Below the pieces are notes generated by a model that saw only the letters and a list, made by a program, of their open reading frames with translations, was not told the DNA's origin and made no database searches. Positions 38,720 to 49,286 of a stretch of 64,000 nucleotides of DNA are shown here, in pieces. Numbering within the stretch: the stretch's first letter is position 1; each line of letters starts with the position of its first letter. Source of the DNA: JACJYM01 sp965230495 (GTDB lineage: Bacteria; Bacteroidota; Bacteroidia; Chitinophagales; Saprospiraceae); assembly GCA_965230495.1 (NCBI GenBank), contig OZ246004.1:2046001-2110000 (forward strand), written 5' to 3'. Position numbers and translations under genes: made by a program.

Positions 38720-38740
38720 GTATCATAATTAAAAAAATAA

Positions 38741-38775
38741 GGTAGAGAGACTCATAAGTCTCTCTATCCTTTTTT
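38741..38775 (+). terminator. Rho-independent terminator
   Basis: The stem GGTAGAGAGACT / AGTCTCTCTATCC around a CATA loop (38741-38769) is followed by a T run. It lies 21 bp after the stop of the starch-binding gene, before the amylase gene. Confidence 0.85.
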
Positions 38776-38847
38776 ATTTCCATCTTCATATTACTTTTTA
38801 AAGACTCCAACAAAACCAATCGTTTTTATTAAATTGAAGCACCGTTT

Positions 38848-41800
38848 ATGAAACATTTACTGGTTATTGGATTGTTAGCTTGTCTTAATTCTCTATATTC
38901 TCAGCCCGTTATGGATGGCACTTTTGATGGCGTAGGTACTTGGGGAAATCCTGTAGCTGCAGCAGATATGGCATCAGGATGGGCTAATGCCAACGCAAAA
39001 GAATTATATGTAGTTGAAAACGGCGATTACATATATCTAGGAGCAAATATTACTGCATCAGACTGGATGAACTGGGTCTTTATTATTCACACTTACGGAG
39101 GTGGAGGCAATACAGATTCATGGTCTCGAAGTATAGATTATAACCATACGGAAAGTCCAGATTATGTATTAAGAGGTACTTTTGGTTCGTATGCCGAATA
39201 CCATAGCTGGAATGGCAGCTCATGGTCAGATGTCGGAACTTCGATTAGCTCAAGTGAATTTGGAGAAAACATATCTGGTGCCGATCAAGACGGCTGGGTT
39301 GAATGCCGTATTTTAAAATCTATCATTGGAAGTCCGACTACTGGAGATATACAGTTTTACATTACAGGAGATCAAAATTCCCATGGGTCTTTCGATGCAG
39401 TTCCCAATGATGATAATGCTACTAGTTGGGATGAATCAAGTAACAGAACCCCTTTAGACCAATATTCCATAGACGTCGACTTAGGTGGTTCTCCCATTGT
39501 AACGATTACACCTTCTTTTCCCAGTGCAAGTGAAACAATCACCATCAGTTTTGATGCCAGCGGCACTTCATTAGAAGGAGAATCTAAAGTCTACTTGCAT
39601 TCAGGAGTTTCTTTAACTGAATCAGCTCCTCAAAATTTTGATAAAGTGGTTGGTAATTGGGGACAAGATGATAACCTAGGTGAAATGACTTCTACCGGTT
39701 CAAACACTTGGGAAATTACATTTACCAGTATTAATGATTATTATAGTCTAAATTTTGCCCAAGATGATGTTTTTGGTTTAAACTTCCTGTTTAGAAGTGC
39801 CGACGGATCATCAATAGAAGATGATAGTGGAAATAATTACCATTATTCTGTTGATCCAGAAGATTACTTTGTTATCAATTCTCCTATAATCTCACCATTT
39901 ATTGTCGAAATCAATACCAACTTTGATATAGATAGTGAAGCCAATAATGCACCTGATGAATGGAAACTTAAAGAAGTTGATCCTTTAACTAATAATGAAA
40001 TATCCACTTTATTTACTCAGTCCAGTGGACTTACATTCTCGAATACGATAAACCATAATACTACTGATCTTAAAAAATACAAGATAGAGGCAGATTTTGG
40101 TGGTACTATTAAATACAAATACATCGAGGTTATTGCATATGGACCTATTAACATATCTCCTAGACCGACATGGACCAAATTAGGTATTAATTACCACTCT
40201 GATGATAACTCCAAAGCAACGTTAGTGTTACACGCTCCTACATACACTGTTTATAAAGATGGTAATGGAAACACCACCGGAACTAATACAACTGCTGAAA
40301 AAGAAGTAATTTACGTCATTGGGGATTTTAATAATTGGAAAATAGATGAGGCATATAAATTAAATAGAGATCGTGACGGATGGGACGGAACATCTGATGC
40401 CGATAACGATGATGATAGAGGTGATTATTGGTGGATCGAACTTTCAGATCTTGTTCCTGGCCAGGAATATGTATTCCAATATATTACAAAGGATGGCCTA
40501 CAAATAGGCGATCCGTATTGCCATAAAGTATCAGATCCAGATGATCAATACATTGAAGAAATAGTATACTCTGGTCTCATAGATTATCCTCAAGAAGCAA
40601 TTGATCGAGCTTCGGTTTTACAAACTAATCAAACCTTGTTTAATTGGTCAGCTCCATCATTTACAGCTCCATCTACCAATGAATTGAACATATACGAATT
40701 GCACTTTCGGGATTTTACAGAAGAGGGGACCTATATGGCTGCTACTGAAAGGCTAGACTATATAAAAGCATTAGGAATAAATGCTATTCATGTCATGCCC
40801 GTTTCTGAGTTTGAGGGTAATTCCAGTTGGGGCTACAATCCAAATTTTTACTTTGCAGCGGATAAGGCTTATGGTACAGCAGATGATCTTAAAACTTTTA
40901 TTGATGAATGTCATAAAAGAGAAATTTTAGTATTTAATGACCTCGTTTTGAATCATGCCTTCTATTCTAATGTGATGGCTAAGATGTATTGGAATGAAAT
41001 AGATAATAAACCTGCCAATGACAATCCATGGTTTAACCCCGATCACAAAATGGTTTCTGACCCTGCCGGATGGTGGGGAGCTGATTGGAATCATGAAAGT
41101 ATACATACTCAAAAAATGATGGATGATATCCTTGATTACTGGCTTCAAGAATTCAAGTTTGATGGATTCAGATTTGATTTCACCAAAGGCTTTGGACAAA
41201 CGGCTCAAGACCCTGGTGATCCCTGGGCAAGTTCTTATGACCAAAACAGAATTGACCTATTGGAAAGAATGATTGATGGAATGTGGGCCAGAAACCCAGG
41301 ATCAATAGCAATATTTGAACATCTGGCATGGGCTAGTGAAAACAAAGTACTCGGTGACTATGGAATTCTGCATTGGAGCGGTGCCGGACATCACAATCAA
41401 ATGAAAAATTGGGTTCTAGGATATGAAGCAGATGACCCTAATTTATATAATTCCGGCATCTATAGTTCTGGAGATATTGACTTTACTTTTGCCAACTGGA
41501 TAAGTTATCCTGAAAGCCATGATGAGGAAAGACTAGGATATGAATTATCTCAGTATTTCAATGGCCCTAAGACTACAGAAACATTGATTAACCGCATGAA
41601 ACTCGGTTTAGCCTTTAATATGTTATTTCCTGGCCCCAGAATGATCTGGCAGTTTGAAGAATTAGGATATGATATCAGTATTAATTTTAATGGCAGAACC
41701 GGAGAAAAGCCAGTCAAATGGGAATATTTTGAAGATGACAAAAGAAAAGAGTTGTATCGACTTCTTCAGAAAGTTTTTAGTATTCGTAACAACTACACTA

Positions 41801-42513
41801 TTTATGCGACCACCCCTGATTATGGAAATATTGGTTTAGGCTCTAATAATATTACCACTCCAAGAAAAATGAGGTTCAATGATGGAAATGGTAATTATGT
41901 TATTGTTATTGGCAATTTGGATCCCAATGCATCACATACCATATCTCCTGACTATCATGTTACAGGCACATGGTATAAATACAACGGTGATTTAAATACA
42001 GATGGCACTAGCTATCAAGTCAATTCAACTGCTGACACCTACACTCTTAACCCATCTGAAGTATTTATTCTTACCAATTTTGAAATAGATCCCTGCTCTC
42101 ATGTCATTAATACTAAAAATGATGGCTATGGCAGCCTAAGAGATGCTATATCTTGTGCTTCTTCTGGCGATACTATCATATTTGATTACTTGATTTGGAA
42201 TGATACTATAACCTTAAATGCACCTATTACTCTTGATAAGAATCTGTATTTACTTGGCATGGATCAAAATATTACCATTGATGCCTCTACATCTACCAAT
42301 TTGTTTACTATTTCTTCGGGAAACACCGTCAAAATATCGGGTTTGAAGCTAATATGTGGAAACGCTGTTAATGGAAGATGTTTAGATAACTCAGGCAATC
42401 TAATAATTGAAAATGTAGAAATTTCAGATAGCAACGGCCCCTCGGGTAGTTCCATTCATAATCATTCATCAGGCGGTATAGAAGTTTTAGGTGATACTCA
42501 GATAAAACATTAA
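38848..42513 (+). CDS. Multidomain GH13 alpha-amylase with C-terminal beta-helix-like domain
   Basis: A 1,221-residue secreted protein with signal peptide. Residues ~20-210 form a CBM9/DOMON-like beta-sandwich; ~215-345 a starch-binding-like module; ~430-560 a CBM48-like domain (VIYVIGDFNNWKIDEAYKLN). The GH13 barrel (~600-1010) has all core residues: DLVLNH, nucleophile Asp777 in GFRFDF, acid/base Glu824 in IAIFEHL, and transition-state Asp892 in SHDEER. A C-terminal beta domain follows (~1010-1085). The last ~130 residues (DGYGSLRDAISCASSGDTII onward) form a right-handed beta-helix of the type found in choice-of-anchor proteins, an unusual tail for an amylase. No T9SS domain is present. It should cut alpha-1,4-glucan outside the cell or at the surface for SusCD. 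Confidence 0.9.
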   Translation: MKHLLVIGLLACLNSLYSQPVMDGTFDGVGTWGNPVAAADMASGWANANAKELYVVENGDYIYLGANITASDWMNWVFIIHTYGGGGNTDSWSRSIDYNHTESPDYVLRGTFGSYAEYHSWNGSSWSDVGTSISSSEFGENISGADQDGWVECRILKSIIGSPTTGDIQFYITGDQNSHGSFDAVPNDDNATSWDESSNRTPLDQYSIDVDLGGSPIVTITPSFPSASETITISFDASGTSLEGESKVYLHSGVSLTESAPQNFDKVVGNWGQDDNLGEMTSTGSNTWEITFTSINDYYSLNFAQDDVFGLNFLFRSADGSSIEDDSGNNYHYSVDPEDYFVINSPIISPFIVEINTNFDIDSEANNAPDEWKLKEVDPLTNNEISTLFTQSSGLTFSNTINHNTTDLKKYKIEADFGGTIKYKYIEVIAYGPINISPRPTWTKLGINYHSDDNSKATLVLHAPTYTVYKDGNGNTTGTNTTAEKEVIYVIGDFNNWKIDEAYKLNRDRDGWDGTSDADNDDDRGDYWWIELSDLVPGQEYVFQYITKDGLQIGDPYCHKVSDPDDQYIEEIVYSGLIDYPQEAIDRASVLQTNQTLFNWSAPSFTAPSTNELNIYELHFRDFTEEGTYMAATERLDYIKALGINAIHVMPVSEFEGNSSWGYNPNFYFAADKAYGTADDLKTFIDECHKREILVFNDLVLNHAFYSNVMAKMYWNEIDNKPANDNPWFNPDHKMVSDPAGWWGADWNHESIHTQKMMDDILDYWLQEFKFDGFRFDFTKGFGQTAQDPGDPWASSYDQNRIDLLERMIDGMWARNPGSIAIFEHLAWASENKVLGDYGILHWSGAGHHNQMKNWVLGYEADDPNLYNSGIYSSGDIDFTFANWISYPESHDEERLGYELSQYFNGPKTTETLINRMKLGLAFNMLFPGPRMIWQFEELGYDISINFNGRTGEKPVKWEYFEDDKRKELYRLLQKVFSIRNNYTIYATTPDYGNIGLGSNNITTPRKMRFNDGNGNYVIVIGNLDPNASHTISPDYHVTGTWYKYNGDLNTDGTSYQVNSTADTYTLNPSEVFILTNFEIDPCSHVINTKNDGYGSLRDAISCASSGDTIIFDYLIWNDTITLNAPITLDKNLYLLGMDQNITIDASTSTNLFTISSGNTVKISGLKLICGNAVNGRCLDNSGNLIIENVEISDSNGPSGSSIHNHSSGGIEVLGDTQIKH

Positions 42514-42530
42514 ATAAATTAATAATAAAT

Positions 42531-42566
42531 AAAAGGGGATGAACAAATGTATTCATCCCCTTTTAT
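42531..42566. terminator. Bidirectional Rho-independent terminator
   Basis: AAAAGGGGATGAA and its complement TTCATCCCCTTTT flank an 8-nt loop at 42531-42564, with A and T runs on both sides. It lies between the convergent amylase (ends 42513) and tonB (ends 42592). Confidence 0.88.
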
Positions 42567-42591
42567 TTTACTACCAAAGTATAGTGTAACT

Positions 42592-43508
<917 letters not shown>

Positions 43509-43512
<4 letters not shown>

Positions 43513-43868
43513 GTTTGATTATTTAAATTTTTATAAATCAAATACCCTACTAATGAGCCTCCAATATTAGCAATAATATCGTAAAACTCAAATTTTCTAT
43601 CTTCGAAAAAATAAAATTGGCAGAACTCCATTATTATTCCCAACAAAATGGAAATGACTAACGCATATACAACAGCTAATTTCGGTTTATAAACCCCATC
43701 TAAGTATTTTACCCAAACTAGAAAACAAATAAGATATATTGCAAAATGTCCAACCTTATCTGCTCCCTCAAATAAACTCAAACCACTATTGATGTCAGTT
43801 CCGGATACTGATGATAAAAGTATTATTATCACACTCCATCCTAATGCCAATATCAAAGATAGTTTCAC
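43509..43868 (-). CDS. VanZ-like family membrane protein
   Basis: A 119-residue protein with about four transmembrane helices. Family features are DKVGHFAIYLICFLVWV (His in helix 2) and EFCQFYFFEDRKFEFYDIIA with the conserved late DxxAN-like motif. Function of the family is poorly defined; VanZ itself affects teicoplanin resistance, but most relatives have no resistance role. The start is GTG 43868. It overlaps tonB and follows gcvH. Confidence 0.82.
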
Positions 43869-43932
43869 AACTTTATGCGAATTTTATATATAGATGAACT
43901 TTAATAACGTTTTGGTGTGTGGTGCTAAAAAA

Positions 43933-44322
43933 TTAGGAAACCAATTCCTTATACGCAGCTGCATCCAATAAATCAGTTAGTTGCTCAGGGTCTGATATTT
44001 TAATCTTTACGATCCACCCTTCACCATAAGGATCTTCGTTTATAAGAGCAGGATTGTCTCCTTCGTCTTCACTTATTTCACTATTGAATTCTAATACCTC
44101 CCCACTAATAGGCATAAATAATTCTGAAGTTGTTTTTACAGCTTCTACAGTACCAAACACCTCATCTTTCCCCACCGTTTCTCCAACAGTATCTACTTCT
44201 ACATAAACTAATTCACCAAGTTCAGATTGTGCAAACTCGGTTATGCCTACGAATGCTTCATCACCCTCTATTCTTAGCCATTCATGGTCTTTTGTATATT
44301 TCAAATTTTCTGGAAAATTCAT
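43933..44322 (-). CDS. gcvH: Glycine cleavage system H protein
   Basis: A 129-residue protein of normal family length. The lipoyl-lysine lies in GTVEAVKTTSELFMPISG (Lys ~63), and the N-terminal KYTKDHEWLRIEG is typical. GcvH shuttles the aminomethyl group between GcvP, GcvT and GcvL in glycine oxidation; those partners are not in the window. It lies 7 bp after the citrate synthase gene. Confidence 0.95.
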   Translation of the reverse strand: MNFPENLKYTKDHEWLRIEGDEAFVGITEFAQSELGELVYVEVDTVGETVGKDEVFGTVEAVKTTSELFMPISGEVLEFNSEISEDEGDNPALINEDPYGEGWIVKIKISDPEQLTDLLDAAAYKELVS

Positions 44323-44329
44323 TTTTAGT

Positions 44330-45637
44330 TTAATTGCTATTAATAAAATCTTTTATCCATTGAGATGTCATCGACTTTGGTCTTTCCAAAGGAAACCCTA
44401 GTGCCCTTGACCAACAGCCAGCAGCAGACACACCTAATGCTCTTGACACACCAAATAAAACAGTGTAATAACTATACTCCTTGAAACCATAGTGAACCAA
44501 GATAGCTCCTGAATGGGCATCCACATTGGGCCATGGGTTCTTCACTTTTCCTGTAGCGGCTAAAATATCCGGAACTACCTCAAAAAGTTTCCATACAATA
44601 TTAACGATGGGATCATCTTTTATATAGTCTTTTGCAAACTCCCTTTGAGCAGTAAAACGAGGATCGGGTTGCCTTAAAACAGCATGCCCATATCCAGGTA
44701 TTACCTTTCCGGAATCCAGTGTATCCTGACAATATTTTTGAATTTGTTCTTTACTTAAATCAGTAGTTCCAAAATGATCTACCATCTCAAATATCCACTT
44801 AATTACTTCCTGATTTGCCAAACCATGTAATGGTCCCGCCAAAGAATTGATTCCTGCGGCCAATGAAAGGTATGCATCACTCAAAGTGCTACCCACTAAA
44901 TGCACAGTATGCGCACTGGCATTTCCTCCTTCATGATCAGCATGAATAGTTAAGTATAATCTCATTAAGGATTTAAAATCTTCTCCTTCCACTCCCAGCA
45001 TATGAGCAAAATTCGCTGCCCAATCAAGCTTATCGTCCGCTGTAATATGATTTCCTTCGCAGAAGGTCCTTCTATAAATATAAGCCGCTAATCTTGGCAG
45101 TTTAGCAATCAAATTCATAGTATCTTCATATGCCGCATCCCAATAATCCAATTTACTCATCCCTTCGGCATATCTTTTAGCAAAAACACTATCAGATTGC
45201 ATTGCCATTATTCCCATGGTAAACTGAGTCATCGGATGTGTATCCTTTGGGAGTGCTTCCAAAACTTGAAATACGACATCAGAAATTTTAGCTCTTTTCT
45301 TCCATTCTTCTGTAAGCCAATCCACTTCTTCTTTGGTAGGTATTTCGTCAACCAACATCAACCAAAACAGGCCTTCAGGCAAAGGTTCATGCCCACCTTC
45401 TGCTTTAGGCAATAATTCTCTTAATTGAGGAATACTATAGCCTCGAAACCTTATTCCTTCTACAGCATCTAGAGACGATGTCTCCCAAACCATACTTTTG
45501 ATTCCACGCATTCCTCCAAAGGCCTGCCTCACCGTTACTTCATCTATCTTCTTATCGCCGTGGGTTTTTATAAAATCTTTTAATTCCTTTCTTAGTTTCT
45601 GTGATTTTTGATAAAACTTCTCTTTTAATTGATCCAT
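44330..45637 (-). CDS. gltA: Citrate synthase, mitochondrial-like type
   Basis: A 435-residue enzyme that condenses acetyl-CoA and oxaloacetate to citrate. The catalytic His residues are in GPLHGLANQEV and IPGYGHAVLR, and the catalytic Asp in PWPNVDAHSG. Many stretches closely follow animal mitochondrial citrate synthase from memory: EGIRFRGYSIP, PLPEGLFWLML, YLTIHADHEGGNASAHT, YTVLFGVSRALGVS and SRALGFPLERPKSM. The common bacterial hexameric type has a different N-terminal domain, absent here. It is first in an apparent gltA-gcvH-vanZ-tonB run. Confidence 0.93.
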   Translation of the reverse strand: MDQLKEKFYQKSQKLRKELKDFIKTHGDKKIDEVTVRQAFGGMRGIKSMVWETSSLDAVEGIRFRGYSIPQLRELLPKAEGGHEPLPEGLFWLMLVDEIPTKEEVDWLTEEWKKRAKISDVVFQVLEALPKDTHPMTQFTMGIMAMQSDSVFAKRYAEGMSKLDYWDAAYEDTMNLIAKLPRLAAYIYRRTFCEGNHITADDKLDWAANFAHMLGVEGEDFKSLMRLYLTIHADHEGGNASAHTVHLVGSTLSDAYLSLAAGINSLAGPLHGLANQEVIKWIFEMVDHFGTTDLSKEQIQKYCQDTLDSGKVIPGYGHAVLRQPDPRFTAQREFAKDYIKDDPIVNIVWKLFEVVPDILAATGKVKNPWPNVDAHSGAILVHYGFKEYSYYTVLFGVSRALGVSAAGCWSRALGFPLERPKSMTSQWIKDFINSN

Positions 45638-45804
45638 TGAATTAGGGAAAATTGAACTTCTTTTATTTAAATAAATTTATGAGCTTAAATGTTTAACATC
45701 ATACTAAAATGAAGCTTTTAATATGAATCGCTAATTTACAATATTTGTAGAAAGAAATACCTTTTACTTATCTAAATTAAATATTTAACTTTTTTAAATA
45801 TGAC

Positions 45805-45831
45805 TTGGCGAAACGAATTGTGTTAAATTTG
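45805..45831 (+). promoter_or_regulatory. Possible Bacteroidota-type promoter
   Basis: TTG (45805-45807) and TAAATTTG (45824-45831), a match to TAnnTTTG, are separated by 16 nt, one less than the usual lower limit. It lies 53 bp before the TTG start of the TPR gene. Confidence 0.4.
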
Positions 45832-45883
45832 CGTATTACAAGTAAGTATATATTCGATATCATTAAGCAATTAAAGCATTATT

Positions 45884-47368
45884 TTGAAAATACTTTTGAA
45901 TCCTATCATAATCATTCTAATAAGTGTAATTCATCCATTTATGGGAAATGTTTCGGCACAACACCTCACTAAAGAAACGCTAAGTCTTGAAAGCAAAATA
46001 CTTGATGCAAAGAAAGATTTTTTAATAGGCAAGTATAATAAATCAATTGAAAAGCTAGAGCCTCTTTATGGACAAAATAGAGATAATTTGACTTTATCTT
46101 TCGAACTGGCAAAAAACTATGTGTCTATTCAAGGTTATGATAAAGCTATCAAGTATACCAAAAATGCTTTAAGAATTGATCCAAATAATGAATGGGTTAA
46201 TTTATTCTATGGCAATATTATGATGGATCAGAAAAGGTACGACGAAGCTGTCCTAACTTTCGAAAAACTATGTTCACTCCACCCTACTCGAACAGATTAT
46301 TATGATATGCTAATTTCAGCTGCAGAAGCTAATCAAGATTGGTTGAAAGCAAATCTTGCTTTCGATTTATTGACTGAAAACCTAGGAGTTAATAAATACA
46401 CGCTGAACAGAAAGTATCAGTTTTATGAAAAGCATGGAGATACTACCAAAGCCATCGAAACTTTGAGCACTTTAGTTAATATGTATCCCAAGGATGTTCG
46501 TTACTTAAAACTTCTTGCTCTCAATTTTCAATCGGCTGGAAATGAAGCAGAAGCTGAAAAATTATTTACTAAAGTACTAAAAATAGATCCTAATGATTCA
46601 GAGGCCAATTTAGCCCTCCTCAAAGATATTGACGATCCTAACACACAGAATAATTACTTAAGAGCCTTACGTCCTATTATTGAAAATGATCAAATAGATG
46701 TAGATGCCAAAGTTCAGGAACTCATTCCATATACTTTACAATATCAAAACAGTCCTCACGATAAAGAATTAGAATCAAGTCTTTTATTTTTAGGTGAAAA
46801 AATGGCTCTAACCCACCCTGAAAATTCCAAAGCGTTAGCCATTTATTCCGATATATTGTTTCTGGCTGGAAATTATGAAAATGCAGCTTTGCAATACAAA
46901 AAGACATTAAAGCTGAATAAAAATATTTATCAGGTGTGGTTACAATACTTTAATACCCTAAACATTTTAAAGGATTATACTAATCTATTACAAGTAGCTA
47001 AAAACAGTATTGATTATTTTCCTAATCAACCGCTTCCCTATGCTTATTTGGGCCTAGCTCTTATCCAAAATGACAATCTTGAAAAAGGAATGGCGGAATT
47101 AGAAGAAGCCAAGTTTATTGCGGGTGATAATGCTCTTGCTCTCAGTGATATCGAAACCATCTTAGGGATATATTATTTCAAACAAAATAGCAGAGCCACT
47201 GCCAATGACCACTTCAACAGTGCTATTAAATACTTTCCCAGTAACACTTTCACTCTCCGGACTCTAGGAGAAATAGCAGAAGATAATGAATCTAAAAATA
47301 AGTATTACCGAGAAGCTTTCAAGTATGGTGATAAGTCTATTCAAATTTTAGAATTTTTGAACCAATAA
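45884..47368 (+). CDS. Exported tetratricopeptide-repeat protein
   Basis: A 494-residue protein with a signal peptide (cleavage near NVSAQ) and about ten TPR-like helical pairs, e.g. GYDKAIKYTKNALRIDPNNE and GNEAEAEKLFTKVLKIDPND. It is likely a periplasmic or outer-membrane-associated scaffold. The start is TTG 45884, since the next Met is inside the signal peptide. It is followed after 6 bp by a DUF4292 lipoprotein and then by an EnvC-like protein, a gene order I recognise from other Bacteroidota. Confidence 0.82.
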   Translation: MKILLNPIIIILISVIHPFMGNVSAQHLTKETLSLESKILDAKKDFLIGKYNKSIEKLEPLYGQNRDNLTLSFELAKNYVSIQGYDKAIKYTKNALRIDPNNEWVNLFYGNIMMDQKRYDEAVLTFEKLCSLHPTRTDYYDMLISAAEANQDWLKANLAFDLLTENLGVNKYTLNRKYQFYEKHGDTTKAIETLSTLVNMYPKDVRYLKLLALNFQSAGNEAEAEKLFTKVLKIDPNDSEANLALLKDIDDPNTQNNYLRALRPIIENDQIDVDAKVQELIPYTLQYQNSPHDKELESSLLFLGEKMALTHPENSKALAIYSDILFLAGNYENAALQYKKTLKLNKNIYQVWLQYFNTLNILKDYTNLLQVAKNSIDYFPNQPLPYAYLGLALIQNDNLEKGMAELEEAKFIAGDNALALSDIETILGIYYFKQNSRATANDHFNSAIKYFPSNTFTLRTLGEIAEDNESKNKYYREAFKYGDKSIQILEFLNQ

Positions 47369-47374
47369 CTTATC

Positions 47375-48133
47375 ATGAAAAAAGCAGTTGTAATATTTAG
47401 TTTTCTTACTCTATGGTCATGTTCTACAAACAAAAAGGTGGTAGATAATAGTCCAATCCCAGAAATAAATAACCAACAACTTGTCGAAATATTGAGTAAA
47501 AACAATTTCCAATTTGATTGGTTTGTCAGTAAAGCTAAATTAAAGGTAAAAAGCCCTGAGGAAAGTTTCTCAGGTAAACTTTATTTCAGGATGAAAAGGG
47601 ATAGCATCATTTGGGCTGTGATAAAAAAATATAGTGCTGAAGCTATTCGGACACTAATTACACACGATAGTATTTATACATTAGATCGACTAAACACTAA
47701 ATATAGTATTCAACCCTATACCAAAATAGATCAAGTGACTAATATTGATCTTTCATTTATCGACATGCAAGATTATCTTTTTGGTAATATTGACATCGAT
47801 AGCTCTAATATTATCAATATTCAAATTATCAATAGAAAATATGTTGCCAATATTACAAAAGAAGGGATAGATTTAATTTTTACTATAGATCCCAGAAGTC
47901 ATCATATCGATAAGGTTTTATACAAAAGAGAAGATGGAAGTACCACAGAAATTCTATTATCTAAGTATAAACAAAGAGAAAGCATTTTTGTGCCTTTCGA
48001 AAGAGAAATATTAATCGTTGACCAGTTAGGGCAACAATCCCGAATAAGAATGGAATTTTCGGAAATAGAAATAGACAAACCTAAAGTTACAAGATTTTCA
48101 ATCCCTGAGCATTATGAGAGAATTGATGGTTAA
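47375..48133 (+). CDS. DUF4292-family lipoprotein
   Basis: A 252-residue protein with lipobox LWSC (Cys ~16). The body (FQFDWFVSKAKLKVKSPEES, RMKRDSIIWAVIKKYSAEAIR) fits the DUF4292 family, which has a LolA/LolB-like half-barrel look; a role in lipid or lipoprotein handling is only inferred. It overlaps the start of the EnvC-like gene by 8 to 20 bp. Confidence 0.82.
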   Translation: MKKAVVIFSFLTLWSCSTNKKVVDNSPIPEINNQQLVEILSKNNFQFDWFVSKAKLKVKSPEESFSGKLYFRMKRDSIIWAVIKKYSAEAIRTLITHDSIYTLDRLNTKYSIQPYTKIDQVTNIDLSFIDMQDYLFGNIDIDSSNIINIQIINRKYVANITKEGIDLIFTIDPRSHHIDKVLYKREDGSTTEILLSKYKQRESIFVPFEREILIVDQLGQQSRIRMEFSEIEIDKPKVTRFSIPEHYERIDG

Positions 48134-49286
48134 GGTATTGATTATTGTATTTCTGAATATCCTCTTCTTAACGAATAATTTTGCTCAGGATAGAAAAGAA
48201 TTAGAGAATAAAAGAAAGAGAATTATTGAGCAAATTGAAAAGACCAATGCTCATCTTAAGACCACAAAAAACAAGAAAAGTTCAACACTCGCTGATCTAA
48301 GGGCTATAGAAAATCAACTTAAAAATAGAAAGAATCTTATCTCTACACTACAAGATGAAATAAAGACCACTGAAGTAGAGTTAGATCAATTATTGAAACG
48401 TCAAGACAGTCTCAAGAATGTATCTCAAGAGATAAAAACCAATTATAAACACTTACTACGTAAAAGTTATCTCACTAAACTTAGTAATTCGAAGTGGTCA
48501 TATTTGCTGTCAAGCAGAAACATAAATGACATGTTTTTGAGATGGAGATACTTACAGCAGTTCGAAAAATATTCTGATTCAAAACTTTCTGAGTTGAGCT
48601 ATATTTCTGAACAAATAAGTCTTGATTCCGATGAATTAAATCTGGAAAAAGAAGCCCGTTTAAAACTACTTGATGAAACCGAAAGTCAAAAAAAGAAGTT
48701 AGCAAATGAACAAAAAACAAAAGATCGAATTGTTAAAAACTTGAGTAAAAAAGAAAAAGAGTTACTAGCTCAGTTAAACAAGAAAAAGAAAGAAAGGGAA
48801 AAACTAAATCAGGAAATCGAAGCCATTATTTTGGCAGAACTTTCGAAACACAAACACGAAGAAGATGCTTTTAACACCTCAGTATCGGGTGCTTCGAAAG
48901 GGAAAATCCCTTGGCCTGTAAAACAGGGTAAAGTGGTTGAAAAATTTGGAGAACAACCTCACCCTACTATTAAAAACATAAAAATTACAAATAACGGAAT
49001 TGATATTGTTTCTTCTAATTCTCAAAAGGTATACGCCGTAATGGATGGAGAGGTAGTGGGGGTTACGAAAATTCCCGGTTACGATTTAATGTGCATAATC
49101 AAACACGGTGATCTGTATTCTGTTTATTCTAAAATGACCAGTGCCAAAATAAAAAAAGCAGACAAAGTTACACAGGGACAGGAGATTGGCATCACTAGAA
49201 TGAATACCAACAAATCGGAACTTCATTTCGAGCTATGGAAAGGTAAAACCAAAGTAGATCCCGAAAAATGGTTGGTTAGGAAGTAG
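48126..49286 (+). CDS. EnvC-like murein hydrolase activator (coiled coil plus M23 domain)
   Basis: About 386 residues: signal peptide (ends near NNFAQ), long coiled coil (~25-250, rich in Lys/Glu/Gln/Leu) and a degenerate LytM domain (GKIPWPVKQGKVVEKFGEQ, NNGIDIVSS, ELHFELWKGK). The first zinc ligand His is replaced (NNGID rather than HxGxD), as in EnvC, which activates amidases rather than cutting peptidoglycan itself. ATG 48126 was preferred over ATG 48114 for its cleaner signal peptide; both are possible. It overlaps the convergent glycosyltransferase by 11 bp. Confidence 0.85.
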   Translation: MVKVLIIVFLNILFLTNNFAQDRKELENKRKRIIEQIEKTNAHLKTTKNKKSSTLADLRAIENQLKNRKNLISTLQDEIKTTEVELDQLLKRQDSLKNVSQEIKTNYKHLLRKSYLTKLSNSKWSYLLSSRNINDMFLRWRYLQQFEKYSDSKLSELSYISEQISLDSDELNLEKEARLKLLDETESQKKKLANEQKTKDRIVKNLSKKEKELLAQLNKKKKEREKLNQEIEAIILAELSKHKHEEDAFNTSVSGASKGKIPWPVKQGKVVEKFGEQPHPTIKNIKITNNGIDIVSSNSQKVYAVMDGEVVGVTKIPGYDLMCIIKHGDLYSVYSKMTSAKIKKADKVTQGQEIGITRMNTNKSELHFELWKGKTKVDPEKWLVRK

